This document shows positions 1 through 10,243 of a stretch of 64,000 bases of DNA, in pieces. The position numbers were made by a program, and so were the translations under genes. The notes below the pieces were generated by a model that saw only the letters and a program-made list of their open reading frames with translations, searched no databases and was not told the DNA's origin. Positions within the stretch are counted from its first letter, which is position 1. Each line of letters begins with the position of its first letter. The DNA is from Leishmania mexicana MHOM/GT/2001/U1103 (taxonomy: Eukaryota > Euglenozoa > Kinetoplastea > Trypanosomatida > Trypanosomatidae). The DNA lies in contig NC_018319.1 of the NCBI RefSeq assembly GCF_000234665.1, positions 124,001 to 188,000 of the forward strand. Reading direction: 5' to 3'.

Positions 1-1
1 C

Positions 2-1138
2 TTCGCCGCGCGTGGCTACGTTGTCTTCTGCCCCGACTACCGCAACTTCCCGCAGACGACGATGGAGGGCATGACGCTGGACATCTCGGACGCCATCGCG
101 TGGGTGCTGAACAACGCGGAGCGCTACAACGGCGACCTGAACAATGTGACGCTGATTGGGCAGTCCGCTGGTGCGCACCTGACGATGATGTCGCTGCTGT
201 CGCAGGCGCAGCTCTCCGCGTACCGGCACAACGCCGAGAAGGGCATCCACGCGTCCGTGCCGCCCCCGTCGAAGGTCGCCTACAACGTCCCTCGGTACAA
301 CCCGCGTGAGTCGATTCACCGCTACGTCGGCCTCAGCGGCATCTTCAACGTCGCCAGCCTCGTAAAGCACTTCAACAGGCGCGGCCTCTACCGTGACGTG
401 CTGTACCAGATCGCCGGCGGAAAGTCAAACATGGCCCGATATACGCTAAACGCCTACTTCGACGACCGCCGCGGCGGCGACACCGGCGAGGTGCTGCCGG
501 ACAACATCTTCGACTTTTTCCCACAGCGCATGTTCTTTGTGCACGGCGACGCGGACAAGAGCGCGCCCGTCACGGAGAGCGCGAACATTGTGTACGTTAT
601 GCGCAACGCGCAGCGAGACGCGATCGTGAAGGTTATTCAGGAGAACCCGGAAGCGGCCAAGACGCTGCCGAAGCCGGTGACCATGGAGTACATCCTCGTC
701 CCCGGCGCCACACACACAGACTCCATTATCGAGGAGCCGCTCTGCGGCAACAGCCACATCGTCGAGTTTTTGTGCTATTACGACATCGACGACGACGAAC
801 GCCGACACGCGCAGTTGACTGGGCGAACATCGGTGGGGGCGATCAGCAAAGACGGCGGTGCTGTCGTCACAGACGCGGCGCACTCCAGAACGTCGAGCTT
901 GGCTGTGAGCAGTGCGGCCAGCGGCGCCGCTGACGGCTCTGCCTCCGGGCCGAAGCTCATGGATCTGGACTCCATCTCAAAGGGTTTGAGCCCCGCGCTG
1001 GGCGGTATCTCGGCGGATGCACGCTACACGTTCCCTGTACTCCCCGCCACGCGGCCGGACGGCATCTTGATATCTCCGTGCCCACCCTCCACGCGCAGTA
1101 AGCTGATGCAGCTGGCCAGTTACATCTGTCCCTTTTGA
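2..1138 (+). CDS. Prenylcysteine methylesterase-like alpha/beta hydrolase, copy 1 (5' end missing)
   Basis: The reading frame is open from base 2, so the 5' part lies outside the window. The visible part is the catalytic half of an alpha/beta hydrolase. It has the strand 'GYVVFCPDYRNFPQ', the nucleophile elbow GQSAG (Ser codon at 164), the acid site HGDAD (Asp codon at 554) and the catalytic-type histidine in 'GATHTD' (codon at 713). These motifs and 'DYRNFPQ' match plant isoprenylcysteine methylesterase (ICME) proteins as I know them; that family removes the methyl ester from prenylated C-termini. A poorly conserved tail rich in Ala and Ser follows. The protein ends in ICPF, like the downstream copy. 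It is a tandem paralogue of the gene at 4157-7126 and shares almost identical DNA blocks with it. The substrate is inferred and could be another ester. Confidence 0.85.
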   Translation, partial: FAARGYVVFCPDYRNFPQTTMEGMTLDISDAIAWVLNNAERYNGDLNNVTLIGQSAGAHLTMMSLLSQAQLSAYRHNAEKGIHASVPPPSKVAYNVPRYNPRESIHRYVGLSGIFNVASLVKHFNRRGLYRDVLYQIAGGKSNMARYTLNAYFDDRRGGDTGEVLPDNIFDFFPQRMFFVHGDADKSAPVTESANIVYVMRNAQRDAIVKVIQENPEAAKTLPKPVTMEYILVPGATHTDSIIEEPLCGNSHIVEFLCYYDIDDDERRHAQLTGRTSVGAISKDGGAVVTDAAHSRTSSLAVSSAASGAADGSASGPKLMDLDSISKGLSPALGGISADARYTFPVLPATRPDGILISPCPPSTRSKLMQLASYICPF

Positions 1139-3095
1139 GAAGATGCGCTCCAGATGATCTCGGGCGTGTCTGTGTGTGCGTGTGGGTGCGTGCACCCGTC
1201 AAGCAGCCGTCCAGCTCCACGCCTCTGTGCCGATCTCTCCACCGGCCCCTCCATCTCGCCTCTCCCGCCTTCTACCTCTGGTGCTCATGAGCATCATCTC
1301 GAGCAGGACATGCGAAGCTCCTGACCGCCCCTTTGCCTGAGGTCCAGTGTGCGTGTGTGTGTGTGTGGTTATGATTGGTGAGGGAGGGGGAGGGGGGGGC
1401 CAAGGATGGAAAAGCTCCGCGCATGTGTGCGCGTCACGAGTGCGCCATCGAGCACGCGAGGTGGTTGGTGCCGTTATGTTGCCTCCCCCCCACCACCTCA
1501 TATATATGTATACACGCACACGCACACGCACAGAGCTAGGTGTTGAGTGGTACTTTGCGCAGTTTTTGTTTTGTTTCGGTCGCGACCGCCGCTCACTCGC
1601 TCCGGATCGGTTCTTGTGTTTGCTCCCTTAGCACTCGCCGTTGGCGTGGCGATGCTCATCCACTTCGCACGCAGACGCGAAGGGGATGTGTGTGTGTGTG
1701 TGGGAGAGAGAGGGAAGGAGAGATGCGTGTGGGCATCTGCATGCGCCTGTGGGTGCATTAGGTCGGTGTGTGCGTGCGTGCTTGTGCTCAAGCCACGGCT
1801 CCCCCCTCCTTGGTGCGCGTGGGAGAGGGGGATGGCTTGAGTGGCACACCTCCTTCTCTCTCCAAGTCTGTTTGAGGGCTGCCTCGGTGCCACGGTACTC
1901 CGATTCCGCATGTGCCCGCGTTGATGCACCAACTCACGCTTTGGTCATGAACGGTGCTCGCCCCAATTTGCCGATTTACCCCCCCCCTCTCCTCAGCGAT
2001 GCGACAACCAACACAACCGCGAAGTAAACCAGCCGCGCGATGGCAGCGGGCAGCCGCCTCCAATCTCTTCTCCTCTTGCGCTCTTCATGGGCCAGCGTGC
2101 ATCGTCCACATCCCCTGACGCATGGCTGCGCCGGCGTCGCTCTTCTGCCGTTACACTGCGCATCGCAATCGCCTACACAGACGGTAACCTGTGTTCAGTG
2201 TACGTGCTTGGATTGTTGCTCCCCACTGCGCCATTCTCTCTCTCATCCCCGCTGCACCTTCTTTGTACAAACGGCGCCGGCCACTTCCGGCACGCACACA
2301 CGCACGCACACACGCGCGTTACTTCGAAAGAGGCCGCCGAACTGTAAAGTCGTCCCCACATCTGTTTCTCCCTCATATTTGGTATTCTTCTCGCTTTGCC
2401 CTCCCCTTCCCCCCCCCCCGCTCCTGCCACCACTCAAGCCATCCCACGCCCCGTCATCACGAGCCCCTCTCCATCACTTGACGTGGCATCATCGTCATTA
2501 GCCGCACGTCACTCGTTGATGGTTACTGGTGTTACCCTCCTCCTCCTCCCCGTTCAAAGTCGTCCCCCGCTTACTTTGCTGCGTTCTCGAACTCTCAGCC
2601 ATACCTGCCCTTCTCCCTGCCGCATCCCCCGAGCCTGATCACCGTTGTCGCTGCTGCTGTGTGCGCGTACGTGTTGCCGCCTTCAGCCGCTCCCACTTTC
2701 CCTCATCACTCGCTCAAGCACTCGCGTGCACCGTGGAGGCGAGACGCACGTAACAACGCATAGGCCGTGGTGTGGGCAGCCCGATCCTCTCCTGCTCGCC
2801 TCTCCATCTCCTCCTGCTGTCCCCAGTCAGTCGCCCTTCCTCTCCGGCATCCTCCGGTGCGCTCTGACGCAACCGCCTCCATGTGCGTGTGTGTGTGTGT
2901 GTGTGTGTGCGGCCACAGCTTCGCTTCGCTCCTCTCTTGCTCTCCCTTCCTGACGCCTTTTTGGGCCTGTTCTTTTGTCTCTACTCGCTTCCCCTGGCTG
3001 CTTCCCTGCCCGCACGTCGGTGTCTGCCGGCGGCTGGGTGTGTTTCTCGCTGCTCTGCTTGCCGGGGTCTTTTTTCTTTTCCATCGCCAGACACA

Positions 3096-3170
3096 CTCCC
3101 TCTCCCTCCCTCCCTCCCTCCCTCCCTCCCTCCCTCTCTCTCTCCCTCCCTCCCTCCCTCTCTCTCTCCA
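3096..3170. repeat. CCCT/CT simple repeat
   Basis: A run of tandem CCCT units interrupted by CT dinucleotides, in the spacer between the two hydrolase genes. Such tracts are common in trypanosomatid spacers and may serve as polypyrimidine signals. Confidence 0.8.
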
Positions 3171-4085
3171 TCTCCCGCACGCCCGCGTGTCTGTGAGCGT
3201 TGCGTGCGCGCGTGTCTGCATGCCGGTGAGGTGCGGCGCTAGACAAGACGGGGCGGCTCGCACTACTCACCTCTCTCGCCAGGCACGGTAGCGGAGAGAC
3301 AGCATCGCACTCTCTCTTGCTCGTTGGGCAGCCGACAAGGACCATCGCACGGGGCCAAACACGCAGCGAGGCGGCATCGCCTTCCTCAGCTGTCACCTCC
3401 TGTGCTGCGGCGCTGCAGTTGTTGCTGCTGTGTCGTGTTCAAAGTGGTGGTGAGTGGGGAGGGTGGTAGCACACGCCAGCGCACACGTGAAGGGCAGAAA
3501 CACCACCGTCTCCGTCCTAAACCTGGCGCCACCCCACCCCGTGTCGTCGCCCCTTGTCGTTGTGTTTTGTGGTGGGAGCAGTGGCGGCGAGGAAGGGGGA
3601 GGGAGGCTCCGCTGCGCCACCGTGATCCTCTTCGCACGCACGCGCAGATACGCGCTTCTCCGCGAATACAGCAGGAGCGGGACGCCGCCCACGGAGTAGA
3701 GGATTTTGTTTTTCTGTCGCTCTCGTTGTCCCGTCCCCGCCCTTTCGCGCCTCTTGGTCTGCCTTCTCTTCGTGTGCGCGTCCTTGTGCGGCGTCCCCTG
3801 GAAGGGAAAAGTAGTGGGCGGGAGGGGGGAGACACAGGAAGAGGCGAACACGCTGAGGAGGACATGCCAGTGCACGCACACACGCCCACGCATTTGTCGT
3901 TCCTCTCGCGGTCCTCGTCTGTCTATCTTCTTCCTCGTCGCTCTCTGTCTGGAGCGGCAGCAGCGGCTGCGATCCCTTGTGCTTTGTGCGTGCGTAGAGA
4001 CCGGTGCTGCCTCGACGTGTGTCGTGCGCACGCGGGTGTTGACCGCATCGCCACGCTCTGGACTTGCTTCTTGGACGTTTTTGTG

Positions 4086-4099
4086 TCCTTTTCTCTCAG
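4086..4099 (+). promoter_or_regulatory. Candidate spliced-leader acceptor for hydrolase copy 2
   Basis: A T/C-rich run (cttttctctcag) ends in AG at 4098-4099, 57 bases upstream of the ATG at 4157. If used, it removes the in-frame ATG at 4064 from the mRNA, which supports the 4157 start. This is a prediction from sequence only. Confidence 0.5.
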
Positions 4100-4156
4100 G
4101 GGGCCCGCCTCCGCCCTCCGACTCTCTCTCCCCCGACCTGTCAACTTGCGCTGCAG

Positions 4157-7126
4157 ATGTTGCCGTACGCTATTCGGCAGATTGTGTGGATGCTCACCAG
4201 CGCCCTGCAGCTAATCTACGCGCTCAGCACAGGGGTGGTGTGGGTGATGCAGATGTTGCGGTTTTTCGTCTACGGCGCGTGCGTTGGGGTGTGCTTTATC
4301 TCGCACTGGTGGTGGTACCTGACGTCGCCGAACATTATTCGCCGCGTGTCGTACCGCTCCTCCGAGAAGACGAAGTGGCGCAACATCTTGCGCGTGTTGG
4401 AGGCAGAGGGTGTGGACCTGCGTGAGGCGCTGCGCAAGGACTCCATCGCGCAAGCAACGCAGTCATCACAGCAGATCCAGCGACCATCGTCCCCAGCCGC
4501 GGCGGCGCGTCGTCGACGCCGTCTAGCGACTGCCCCTGCCGCTGGGCAGCAGAATGGAGCATCCAGAGACTGCAGTGACAGTCTGCCGCACACGGTCGAC
4601 GGTGAAGTCGATGATCGTTCTCTCTCACAGCTGCATAATCCCTCCCCCTTCTCCACTCTGCGATGTTGGGAAGCCTCTGGCAGCGGGTATGGCCAGCGCA
4701 CGTCCCTTGGCATCAGCAGCGAGCCTTTAGGCCGTGACTCCGACAGCTACGATGAGGTCAGCTTCGTATCCTCGTCTTCGCAGCACCGCCGCCGCCCAAC
4801 ACCATCGCGCTCGACGCTGATCAGACCATGCCACGGCGGCACCGAAGCCTCCACGAGCGGCCCGCCCGGCGCCACAGCGCTTGAGCGACTGATGGGCGCC
4901 GTCACGTGCAACCTAAACCCGGCTGACGGCTCCGCCATGCGTAGCTTGCCGCTGCGACAGCGGCAGGATGTCCACAGCAGCCCTTCCGTGACTGCCACGG
5001 CAGGCGCCAAGGCACACGGCAGTTCGTCATCGAGCGGCGGAACAGAAACCCAGCCTCGCAAGCCTCGGCGTAATGCAGCTGTCGACGAGGCTGCCGTCCT
5101 CCGCGCAGCGCCGGCGGACAGCACAGAAGAGCAGATGAGTGGGTGCAGACTGCGCGGTAGCCCGCAGCGCATGCAGGGGTACGAAGGTCGCCCTGTGTAC
5201 TACAAGACGCTACCCAAGGTGAACCCCTCGAGCGATCCAATGCTGCGAGATGTGCTTGCCGCCTTTCAGGAGGCGGAGGCGTCGGACGTGACGGTGGGGC
5301 CCTCACAACCCGGCCACCAGTCAGGGCCACATCCGCGACGCCAGCCCGCGGGCGCAGCAGCGAGGCGGCTGCGTCGGCGAAGTGGGGCACCGCCGCCACA
5401 GTGCCGCGGGAAAGCTGCGCGCGAACCGCTTGTACAACCGCAGCGCAAGCCGCATGCCCTCACGTTCTCCAAAGAAAACCTCTTTGCCGAACTTGACGAG
5501 GAGGACGAGGAGGATCGCATGAACCTGCACAACCGGGCTACCGTCGACATCGTCCTGCCGGCGCCGTTGGACGCCATCATGAAGACGCTCGAGTACACCC
5601 AGCAGAGCCACCGGCTGCGCCGCAAGCGCTTTCCCATTGTGATCGACGTTTCGGGGGTGGTGTGGATCATCGGCAGCCACCTCTGGAGCACCATGATAGC
5701 GCGGGTGCTGGCACAGCGTGGCTACGTTGTCTTCTGCCCCGACTACCGCAACTTCCCGCAGACGACGATGGAGGGCATGACGCTGGACATCTCGGACGCC
5801 ATCGCGTGGGTGCTGAACAACGCGGAGCGCTACAACGGCGACCTGAACAATGTGACGCTGATTGGGCAGTCCGCCGGTGCGCACCTGACAATGATGTCGC
5901 TGCTGTCGCAGGCGCAGCTCTCCGCGTACCGGCACAACGCCGAGAAGGGCATCCACGAAGGCGTTCCACCGCCGTCAGACGTCGCCTACAACGTCCCTCG
6001 GTACAACCCGCGTGAGTCGATTCACCGCTACGTCGGCCTCAGCGGTATGTACAACATCGAAGGTCTCGTGGATCACTTCCAGGCCGCGGGCCTCACCACC
6101 CCGGTGCTGTACCAGATCGCTGGCGGCCGGGACCAACTAGCGCGCTACTCCATCCACGCCTACTTCGACGACCGCCGCGGCGGCGACACCGGCGAGGTGC
6201 TGCCGGACAACATCTTCGACTTTTTCCCACAGCGCATGTTCTTTGTGCACGGCGACGCGGACAAGAGCGCGCCCGTCACGGAGAGCGCGTCTCTCGTCGG
6301 AATGATGCGAGCGGCACAGGAACGCTACACGCTGCGGCGCAGTGCATGCAACGAGGAGGCGCGGCGTCACGCACAACGCAGTCGTCGTCTGTTGCCGGGA
6401 GCCTTGGCTGCCGCAGCCGGTGAAGTGAAGAGCAGCAGCACGGCCACAGCAGTCGGTGGCTTCCCAAGTACATTGACGGGATTGCCGTCGCGGCGTGCCG
6501 TGGTGGCGGACTTCGATGCGGCGGGCTCGGCAGAAGCCGCGACGACTACCGAACAGGCGTTTGGCGCAGCCGTGGGGTTGGCCGACAACCAGGAGATCGT
6601 CTTCGTCCACAGTGATGACCTTGCGGACACCGGTGCAGCACCGTACGCGGCGCAGCAGCAGCAGCAGTACTCCTACGGGGCAGGGGTGTCTCGTGTTTCG
6701 ATTCTGTCGCTGGCGACCATCAGCCCCATCATCCCACCCTCACGCGAGGACCGCCCTCAGCCGCCGGTGGAGCTTGGCTTTCTCGTCATCCCTGGCGGTC
6801 GACACTCGGACGCTTTCGTGGATGAGTGCATCGCGGCGGGTCGCAGCTGCTGCGTTGACTTCCTGTGCGACTACGAGTCGACGATCGACTTCCAAGGCAG
6901 CGCCTCGGAGCCGGGCTCGCACGGGCCCAACGTCGAGGGCGCCAGTGGGAGTTCCCTCGGTGACTCGGTGTGGACCTCATCCTTGTCGGCGGGGGACAGG
7001 GTGGCACACTTGTGGGCGCATGCGCCAGAGATGAACGTGATGCCTGACGCGGTGTTGCCGCTTGCCGTGCCCTACGAAGATCGCTCGCTGCCACTGCGAC
7101 TGTGCACAGTGATCTGTCCATTCTAA
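4157..7126 (+). CDS. Prenylcysteine methylesterase-like alpha/beta hydrolase, copy 2 (full length)
   Basis: A protein of 989 residues. The N-terminus has two hydrophobic segments within about residues 1-55 (ending near 'SHWWWYL'), so it is probably membrane-anchored. Residues about 90-450 are a Ser/Pro/Arg-rich, likely disordered region. The hydrolase domain follows: 'DVSGVVWIIGS' near residue 497 (oxyanion-hole region), GQSAG with Ser572, HGDAD with Asp702 and 'GGRHSD' with His883. About 180 residues separate the Asp and the His, against about 50 in copy 1, because of an inserted low-complexity stretch with a Gln run. The protein ends in ICPF. The domain order and 'WIIG', 'DYRNFPQ' and 'GQSAGAH' signatures match ICME-family esterases, which demethylate prenylcysteine. 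The ATG at 4157 is chosen because a likely splice acceptor lies between it and the upstream in-frame ATG at 4064. The true substrate is inferred. Confidence 0.85.
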   Translation: MLPYAIRQIVWMLTSALQLIYALSTGVVWVMQMLRFFVYGACVGVCFISHWWWYLTSPNIIRRVSYRSSEKTKWRNILRVLEAEGVDLREALRKDSIAQATQSSQQIQRPSSPAAAARRRRRLATAPAAGQQNGASRDCSDSLPHTVDGEVDDRSLSQLHNPSPFSTLRCWEASGSGYGQRTSLGISSEPLGRDSDSYDEVSFVSSSSQHRRRPTPSRSTLIRPCHGGTEASTSGPPGATALERLMGAVTCNLNPADGSAMRSLPLRQRQDVHSSPSVTATAGAKAHGSSSSSGGTETQPRKPRRNAAVDEAAVLRAAPADSTEEQMSGCRLRGSPQRMQGYEGRPVYYKTLPKVNPSSDPMLRDVLAAFQEAEASDVTVGPSQPGHQSGPHPRRQPAGAAARRLRRRSGAPPPQCRGKAAREPLVQPQRKPHALTFSKENLFAELDEEDEEDRMNLHNRATVDIVLPAPLDAIMKTLEYTQQSHRLRRKRFPIVIDVSGVVWIIGSHLWSTMIARVLAQRGYVVFCPDYRNFPQTTMEGMTLDISDAIAWVLNNAERYNGDLNNVTLIGQSAGAHLTMMSLLSQAQLSAYRHNAEKGIHEGVPPPSDVAYNVPRYNPRESIHRYVGLSGMYNIEGLVDHFQAAGLTTPVLYQIAGGRDQLARYSIHAYFDDRRGGDTGEVLPDNIFDFFPQRMFFVHGDADKSAPVTESASLVGMMRAAQERYTLRRSACNEEARRHAQRSRRLLPGALAAAAGEVKSSSTATAVGGFPSTLTGLPSRRAVVADFDAAGSAEAATTTEQAFGAAVGLADNQEIVFVHSDDLADTGAAPYAAQQQQQYSYGAGVSRVSILSLATISPIIPPSREDRPQPPVELGFLVIPGGRHSDAFVDECIAAGRSCCVDFLCDYESTIDFQGSASEPGSHGPNVEGASGSSLGDSVWTSSLSAGDRVAHLWAHAPEMNVMPDAVLPLAVPYEDRSLPLRLCTVICPF

Positions 7127-8207
7127 GCGTGCACATAACCCCTCCCCCACACACATGCACCACCACCATCCCTCCCCGTGTCCGCCGCTGCTGTGATTTG
7201 GCTCTCCATGGTGTCGAAGTCACGAATATGCATGCATAGGATGGGTTGGTCACGTGCGTGGGCATGTGTGTGCCTGTCCGCATCGACGAAGGGGAGCCGA
7301 CGCGGCACACGCGTGGAAGACGGCGCGCCGGCGTCCCTCGACGCTAGAGGGCCGATGTCATCAAAACGCTAAAGAAAGATTCGCTTTATGTGTAGCTCAG
7401 TTTTAACGGGAGCAGAACAGCGCGTGCGTTGCTCCGTGCGTTGCTCCGTGCGTTGCTCCGCGCATGCGTGATTTATTTATTTCCATCAGTGCGAGACAGA
7501 TATGAGAGATGCCCCGAAGACAACAGGGAAAGGCGCTTCGCGGACGATCACGGCGGAGTCGCACACAACCCAGCCGGAGGAACCCAAGTGCCACCCGCAC
7601 GGATGAACACAAAGGTCCGTCATCAGCGTCCACAGCAGCGCCCGGCGCCACGATGATGGTCTCGTGGGGCTGGGAGGCGATCGCGGCGCTATCAAGCCGT
7701 CATTCGACTGGTGGGGTTCCTATGCCAGACACGCACCCATACACACATGCGCACATCATCCTCCATACACAAGGCTGCACAGCTCAAGTGCCCGCCAAAA
7801 CTTCACTTCTGCGTCTTGTCTCCCCCCCCTCGTCCTCCGGTCTCGCCTCGCATTGCCGTGCTGCCGTCGGCTCGGCCGACTCACTGGCCTCCCGTCAGTG
7901 ATGTAAGTAATCCCTCCTGCGCCACGTACAGGCCCACGCCCAGATAGACGCATACACACGCGTGCGGGGCGAACCCTTTGGGGAGCGTGCCCCTGTGCCT
8001 GAGACAAGACGGAGAGGCGCATGTCCCCGACACCCAAACAACACAACGCAGCACCACCTCTGCTTGAGTCTCCGTCATCGACCGCATATCTTTATCTCAA
8101 ACCTCCCCCCCCCCTGTCCGAAGACCCATCAGTGCTGCCGCGACGCTTGCCCTTGTGGCCACCACCTGACTCATCAGCCTCTCACCCACTGTTGTGGAGC
8201 GCCCCGT
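7127..8207. other. Intergenic spacer
   Basis: No gene seen. It contains a three-copy 12-bp repeat (7424-7459), CA-rich stretches near 7730-7770 and a C-run near 8107-8117 that may be the pyrimidine tract for the next gene. Confidence 0.6.
7424..7459. repeat. Three perfect 12-bp tandem copies
   Basis: The unit gtgcgttgctcc is repeated three times without mismatch, in the presumed 3' UTR of hydrolase copy 2. Confidence 0.85.
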
Positions 8208-9677
8208 ATGTCCAGCGAGGTCAAGGAGCTGCTGGCGCGACACCAGCGCAGGTTTGCCGTGTACGAGGAGTTTCTTCGGACCGACAGCAAGACGCCGCCG
8301 CCGAGGTCGCCGAGCCCACAGCAGCAACAGCAGCGCCGGACAGCCCCAAGCGAAACCGTGCTGGCCACGCACAATGTCGGTGGGGGTGATTTCGATTATA
8401 TCCGTGGCTCGAGCGCTGGCGACCACGACGTGGAACGCGTAGAGAGATCGCGTGACAGCGGCGGGCATGCGGGGTCAGCTGCGCGCGCCCCCAAGATAAC
8501 GATGTCATCCGCGACATCGGTAGCGGATGTGGCTCGGGCCATCGCAGCGCATGGAAGCCCGGTGGGGCCCACCCGCTCGTATGCGAGCGTCCCAGTCGGT
8601 ACGCCGCCGTCGTGGCAGCGGCGCTCCACCTCGCGGTCGCTGTGCCATGCGCATACCACTGCGGCGGCAACGTCGGCAGCTCGTCAGCGCACTTTTGCTG
8701 GCGAGCACGATGACATCGACTACCTTATCGGTGAGCGGCTGCGCTCGGCGGGGCGGTACCGGTTAGCGTCGACGCCGGACGCCACATACATCAAGTCACA
8801 GGCGTGGGCACTGCGGCGCGATCAGGTAAAAGAAGCCATGCGCCGCGAGCAGGAAGATGCGAAGCTCATGGAGTGTACCTTTCGGCCACAGCTTGGACCC
8901 GCGGCGATGGAGAGCACCCGTGATGCGGAAGCCGTATCGAACGGTAGTGGCGGCCACAGTCCCGACGTCAGGGCGGCGGAGGTCTCCGTGACGAAGGGCC
9001 CTGGCGTTTCGCAGCACCTTGCACGTCTGGAGGAGGCGCGCCGGCACCGCCGGGAGGCAGAGGCGCGCCTTAACAGCAGTAACACACATCACTGGACAAG
9101 TCGGCTGACGGTGCCACACGAGTTTCAACTAGGGCTCCGAGTTGGCGAGTCGATCCCGTCACTGCGCAAGCCCTACATGCCGATCACCAGCCTTGGCAGT
9201 CGTCGCCGTACTGCCACCTCGCTGCAGAGAGATGAAGCAGAAGAGGTCGTGAAGCGCGCGTCAGCTGCGCAGAGGCAACGGTCCTTCTCATCAGCGTCTC
9301 CCTCCCATCTTGGGGACCGTTGCGGCAGCTGCGTGCGGTCGTTGTTGCCTACCACGACGGATGCGGCGAAGCGCCCGGTGAACGGCGAGCAGAAGTGGCC
9401 GCGACGGCAAGAGGGGGTACCGCGGACGAGGAAGCGATTCTTTTCCTCGAGGACGATAATACCGGATGTGGCACACGGCGAGGCATCTGCCGTGGAGCCG
9501 CAGCACTCATGCCTCGACGCGGGCGCACGAGACATGGTGTGCCGTCTAACGGACCAGCTGACGCACAAGGATGCGGTCATCCAAGAGCAAGTAGAAAACC
9601 TGGAACGGCTGCACTGCGAGCTGGATGCGGCGATGGAGACACTGCACCAGATAGCATCTCTTGGAACTCCATGCTGA
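8208..9677 (+). CDS. Conserved hypothetical protein with coiled-coil C-terminus
   Basis: A protein of 489 residues starting MSSEVKELLARHQRRF. I do not recognise a named family. The N-terminal third is Ser/Gln/Arg-rich and probably disordered. The middle, about residues 165-230, has charged helical sequence leading to 'ECTFRPQLG'. This CTFxP-type motif occurs in several trypanosomatid cytoskeletal or flagellar hypothetical proteins, but that link is weak. A charged helix (LEEARRHRREAEARL) follows, and the last about 45 residues look like a coiled coil. The start is the first ATG after the pyrimidine-rich leader; the frame is open further upstream but only through low-complexity sequence. The function is unknown. 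Confidence 0.75.
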   Translation: MSSEVKELLARHQRRFAVYEEFLRTDSKTPPPRSPSPQQQQQRRTAPSETVLATHNVGGGDFDYIRGSSAGDHDVERVERSRDSGGHAGSAARAPKITMSSATSVADVARAIAAHGSPVGPTRSYASVPVGTPPSWQRRSTSRSLCHAHTTAAATSAARQRTFAGEHDDIDYLIGERLRSAGRYRLASTPDATYIKSQAWALRRDQVKEAMRREQEDAKLMECTFRPQLGPAAMESTRDAEAVSNGSGGHSPDVRAAEVSVTKGPGVSQHLARLEEARRHRREAEARLNSSNTHHWTSRLTVPHEFQLGLRVGESIPSLRKPYMPITSLGSRRRTATSLQRDEAEEVVKRASAAQRQRSFSSASPSHLGDRCGSCVRSLLPTTTDAAKRPVNGEQKWPRRQEGVPRTRKRFFSSRTIIPDVAHGEASAVEPQHSCLDAGARDMVCRLTDQLTHKDAVIQEQVENLERLHCELDAAMETLHQIASLGTPC

Positions 9678-10243
9678 GGTCACCACCGCAAGCACCCACA
9701 TGCGGGCATCTGTATGGGTGTACGCATCCGCAGGACCGCACGGGGTGGGCCTCGCCTTTTTCCCGCTCTCGTTGCCGTTGGATGCGTCGTCTCGCGCTCC
9801 CTCGCTGCTTGCTTCCCTCGCTTAGATCTGTTTGCTGTTGTTGCTGTGAAGCACCCGCTGTACTGTCCCCGCGCGTGGGCGCCCTTCGCATGATGTGGAG
9901 CGCACCACCTCCTCCTCTCTCAACCCTTTTTTTCGTCCTTGCCTTTCGCGGTTTCCGCGCTCCGCGACGACGACTCCTGCAGTCTCAGAGGTGCGTGTGC
10001 GTGTGCGTCGATCCCCGTCCTTCCTCCCTCGTCCTCTCGCCGTACCCACTTCTGCTTGCTATCGCGCGGCGCCCTCCCCCCCTCCTCCACACGCACACTG
10101 CTGATGCTGTTCTTCCGCCCTTACGCCTCTTCTCCACCCACTCACCTTCCACACTCTCTCTCTCTAACACGTGCGGAGCGGTGCAGAGAAAGTGGTGCGC
10201 CGGCGCAGAACATTATCTGCCGTGTGGCAACGCGCCATGACAC
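9678..10243. other. Intergenic spacer with pyrimidine tracts and an overlapping uORF
   Basis: Holds a T-run near 9928, CT-rich tracts near 10145-10165 and AG dinucleotides suitable as splice acceptors near 10180. A seven-codon upstream ORF starts at 10237 and runs into the next gene. No independent gene is seen. Confidence 0.55.

Larger units (their letters stand above)
1139..4156. other. Intergenic spacer between the tandem hydrolases
   Basis: About 3 kb with no convincing gene. It contains GT/CA microsatellites (around 1349-1368, 1512-1531, 1686-1701 and 2884-2909), a CCCT-rich simple repeat near 3096-3170 and many pyrimidine tracts. Open frames here are short, lack motifs and translate simple repeats. 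It presumably holds the 3' UTR of copy 1 and the 5' UTR of copy 2. Confidence 0.6.

Noticed and set aside
1199..4031. Many small frames on both strands in the first large spacer
   Set aside because: They consist of microsatellite translations (Thr-His, Cys-Val, Ser-Leu-Pro runs) with no conserved features.
7500..7740. Possible SIDER-type degenerate retroposon in the 3' UTR of the second hydrolase
   Set aside because: The stretch is less repetitive than its surroundings, but I could not match a SIDER signature or a clear poly(A) end by eye. A profile search would be needed.
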